Below are positions 6,173 to 6,722 of a stretch of 6,722 nucleotides of DNA, piece after piece. Position 1 is the stretch's first letter, and each line of letters opens with the position of its first letter. The position numbers and the translations under genes are program-made. This stretch comes from a bacterium (GTDB lineage: Bacteria > Eremiobacterota > Eremiobacteria > Baltobacterales > Baltobacteraceae): the NCBI GenBank assembly GCA_021781095.1, contig JAJXXM010000052.1:1-6722 (forward strand), given 5' to 3'. Below the pieces are notes generated by a model. That model had not been told where the DNA came from. It saw only the letters and a list, made by a program, of their open reading frames with translations, and made no database searches.

Positions 6173-6722
6173 ATGGCGGCTCTTGGAGAACGATTTCGCG
6201 TTGCACGTGAGGCTCGGGGCCTCACGTTGCCGGAGGTTTCCGAACAGACCCGGATTCGGTCGGTCTATCTCGCGGCGATCGAAGAGGAGCAGTGGGAGCG
6301 GATTGGCGCTGCGGTCTATATCCGCGGCTTCATCCGAACCTACGCGACCTTCCTCAAGCTCGACGTCGATCAGGCCCTCCGCGACTATGCGGGCAGCCCC
6401 GCCGTGTGGAGCTCCCCCGAAGCGAGCGAGGAGCGTGAGGCGGAGGAAACCGCTTCTGCGAACGCGGCCGGAAAACGCTCGCTGGCGCCCTGGCTCTGGG
6501 TTGCCGGGGTCCTCGCCGTTCTGGTCGTCGCCTATCTCACGTACTCGGTGATAAACCCCGGGCAACAGGGCGCCGCGGTCGCCCTCGTGAGCCCGAGCCC
6601 CGGCGTAAGCCCGAGCCCCGGCGTAAGCCCGAGCCCCGGCGTAAGCCCGAGCCCCGGCGTGAGCCCGAGCCCCGGCGTAAGCCCGAGCCCCGGCGTGAGC
6701 CCGAGCCCCGGCGTGAGCCCGA
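6173..6722 (+). CDS. rodZ: RodZ-like helix-turn-helix membrane protein, 5' part (3' end outside window)
   Basis: The frame is open from ATG 6173 to the window edge, giving 183 complete codons. Residues 4 to about 65 match the cytoplasmic RodZ helix-turn-helix domain: [36 protein letters not shown] and [17 protein letters not shown]. An acidic, Ala-rich linker follows (about 73-100), then KR at 101-102 and one membrane segment (about 104-127), implying a cytoplasmic N-terminus. From residue 139 the extracytoplasmic part is a run of VSPSPG repeats. RodZ binds MreB and ties it to the elongasome that sets rod shape; in many bacteria the helix-turn-helix contacts MreB rather than DNA. The usual pre-repeat motif LPGxVYARGF reads [10 protein letters not shown] here. 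The C-terminal DUF4115-type domain, if present, lies beyond the edge, so RodZ versus another helix-turn-helix membrane protein is not fully settled. No clear ribosome site is seen (AAGG at 6153-6156 is too distant). Confidence 0.82.
   Translation, partial: MAALGERFRVAREARGLTLPEVSEQTRIRSVYLAAIEEEQWERIGAAVYIRGFIRTYATFLKLDVDQALRDYAGSPAVWSSPEASEEREAEETASANAAGKRSLAPWLWVAGVLAVLVVAYLTYSVINPGQQGAAVALVSPSPGVSPSPGVSPSPGVSPSPGVSPSPGVSPSPGVSPSPGVSP
6205..6227. repeat. Perfect 9-bp inverted repeat with 5-base loop inside the rodZ-like gene
   Basis: ACGTGAGGC (6205-6213) is followed by TCGGG and then GCCTCACGT (6219-6227), a perfect palindromic pair starting 32 bases after the rodZ-like ATG. In RNA it would form a GC-rich hairpin over codons 11-19. 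No T-run follows, so it is not an intrinsic terminator. It also lies about 80-100 bases upstream of the mnmA start and could be a protein binding site. Coding constraint alone could explain it. Confidence 0.6.
6587..6722 (+). repeat. 18-bp tandem repeat coding for VSPSPG
   Basis: Seven complete 18-base units (6587-6712) and ten bases of an eighth (6713-6722) follow each other without interruption, in frame with the rodZ-like gene. The unit is GTRAGCCCGAGCCCCGGC. The only variation is the third base of the Val codon, in the order G, A, A, A, G, A, G, G. Every unit therefore codes for Val-Ser-Pro-Ser-Pro-Gly. The array continues past the window edge, so total copy number is unknown. It encodes an extended Ser/Pro-rich segment just outside the membrane. 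Confidence 0.97.

Noticed and set aside
6126..6206. N-terminal extension of the mnmA frame upstream to 6206
   Set aside because: MnmA proteins begin a few residues before the SGGVDS loop, and the extension would overlap the start of the divergent rodZ-like gene.

Overview
The window looks like ordinary chromosomal DNA from a high-GC, free-living bacterium. Codons prefer G/C in the third position, genes are tightly packed or overlapping, and proteins are rich in Ala, Arg and Asp. The organism probably respires with menaquinone made by the futalosine route and carries a lipoprotein cytochrome c. The style would suit lineages such as Candidatus Eremiobacterota (WPS-2), Armatimonadota, Chloroflexota or Deinococcus-type bacteria. 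That placement is a guess; nothing in the sequence fixes the phylum. I see no phage, transposon, CRISPR, rRNA or tRNA features.

Layout. Positions 1-4284 (+ strand) hold five head-to-tail genes: the 3' end of an FtsK/SpoIIIE DNA translocase, a PAP2-type membrane phosphatase, and the menaquinone genes mqnE, mqnA and mqnC. The junctions are a 1-base overlap, an 11-base gap, an 8-base overlap and a 17-base overlap, which suggests one translationally coupled transcript. Positions 4329-6125 (- strand) hold mnmA, followed downstream on the same strand by a small cytochrome c lipoprotein that converges on mqnC. From 6173 to the right edge (+ strand), divergent from mnmA, lies the 5' part of a RodZ-like gene. 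Its extracytoplasmic part is a near-perfect 18-bp tandem repeat that runs off the window.

How the genes work together. MqnA dehydrates chorismate, MqnE joins the product to S-adenosylmethionine-derived adenosine to give aminofutalosine, and MqnC cyclises dehypoxanthine futalosine. The hydrolase step (MqnB or an MTA/SAH nucleosidase) and MqnD are not in the window and must be encoded elsewhere if the pathway is complete. FtsK (chromosome segregation at division), PAP2 (possibly lipid-carrier recycling) and RodZ (cell shape) share an envelope/division theme. MnmA is a housekeeping tRNA-thiolation enzyme.

I found no clearly new multi-gene system. The points most worth a second look are the VSPSPG-coding repeat in the RodZ-like gene, the roughly 120-residue low-complexity tether of the cytochrome, the degenerate first motif of the PAP2 protein, and the incomplete overlapping mqnE-A-C cluster attached to ftsK.
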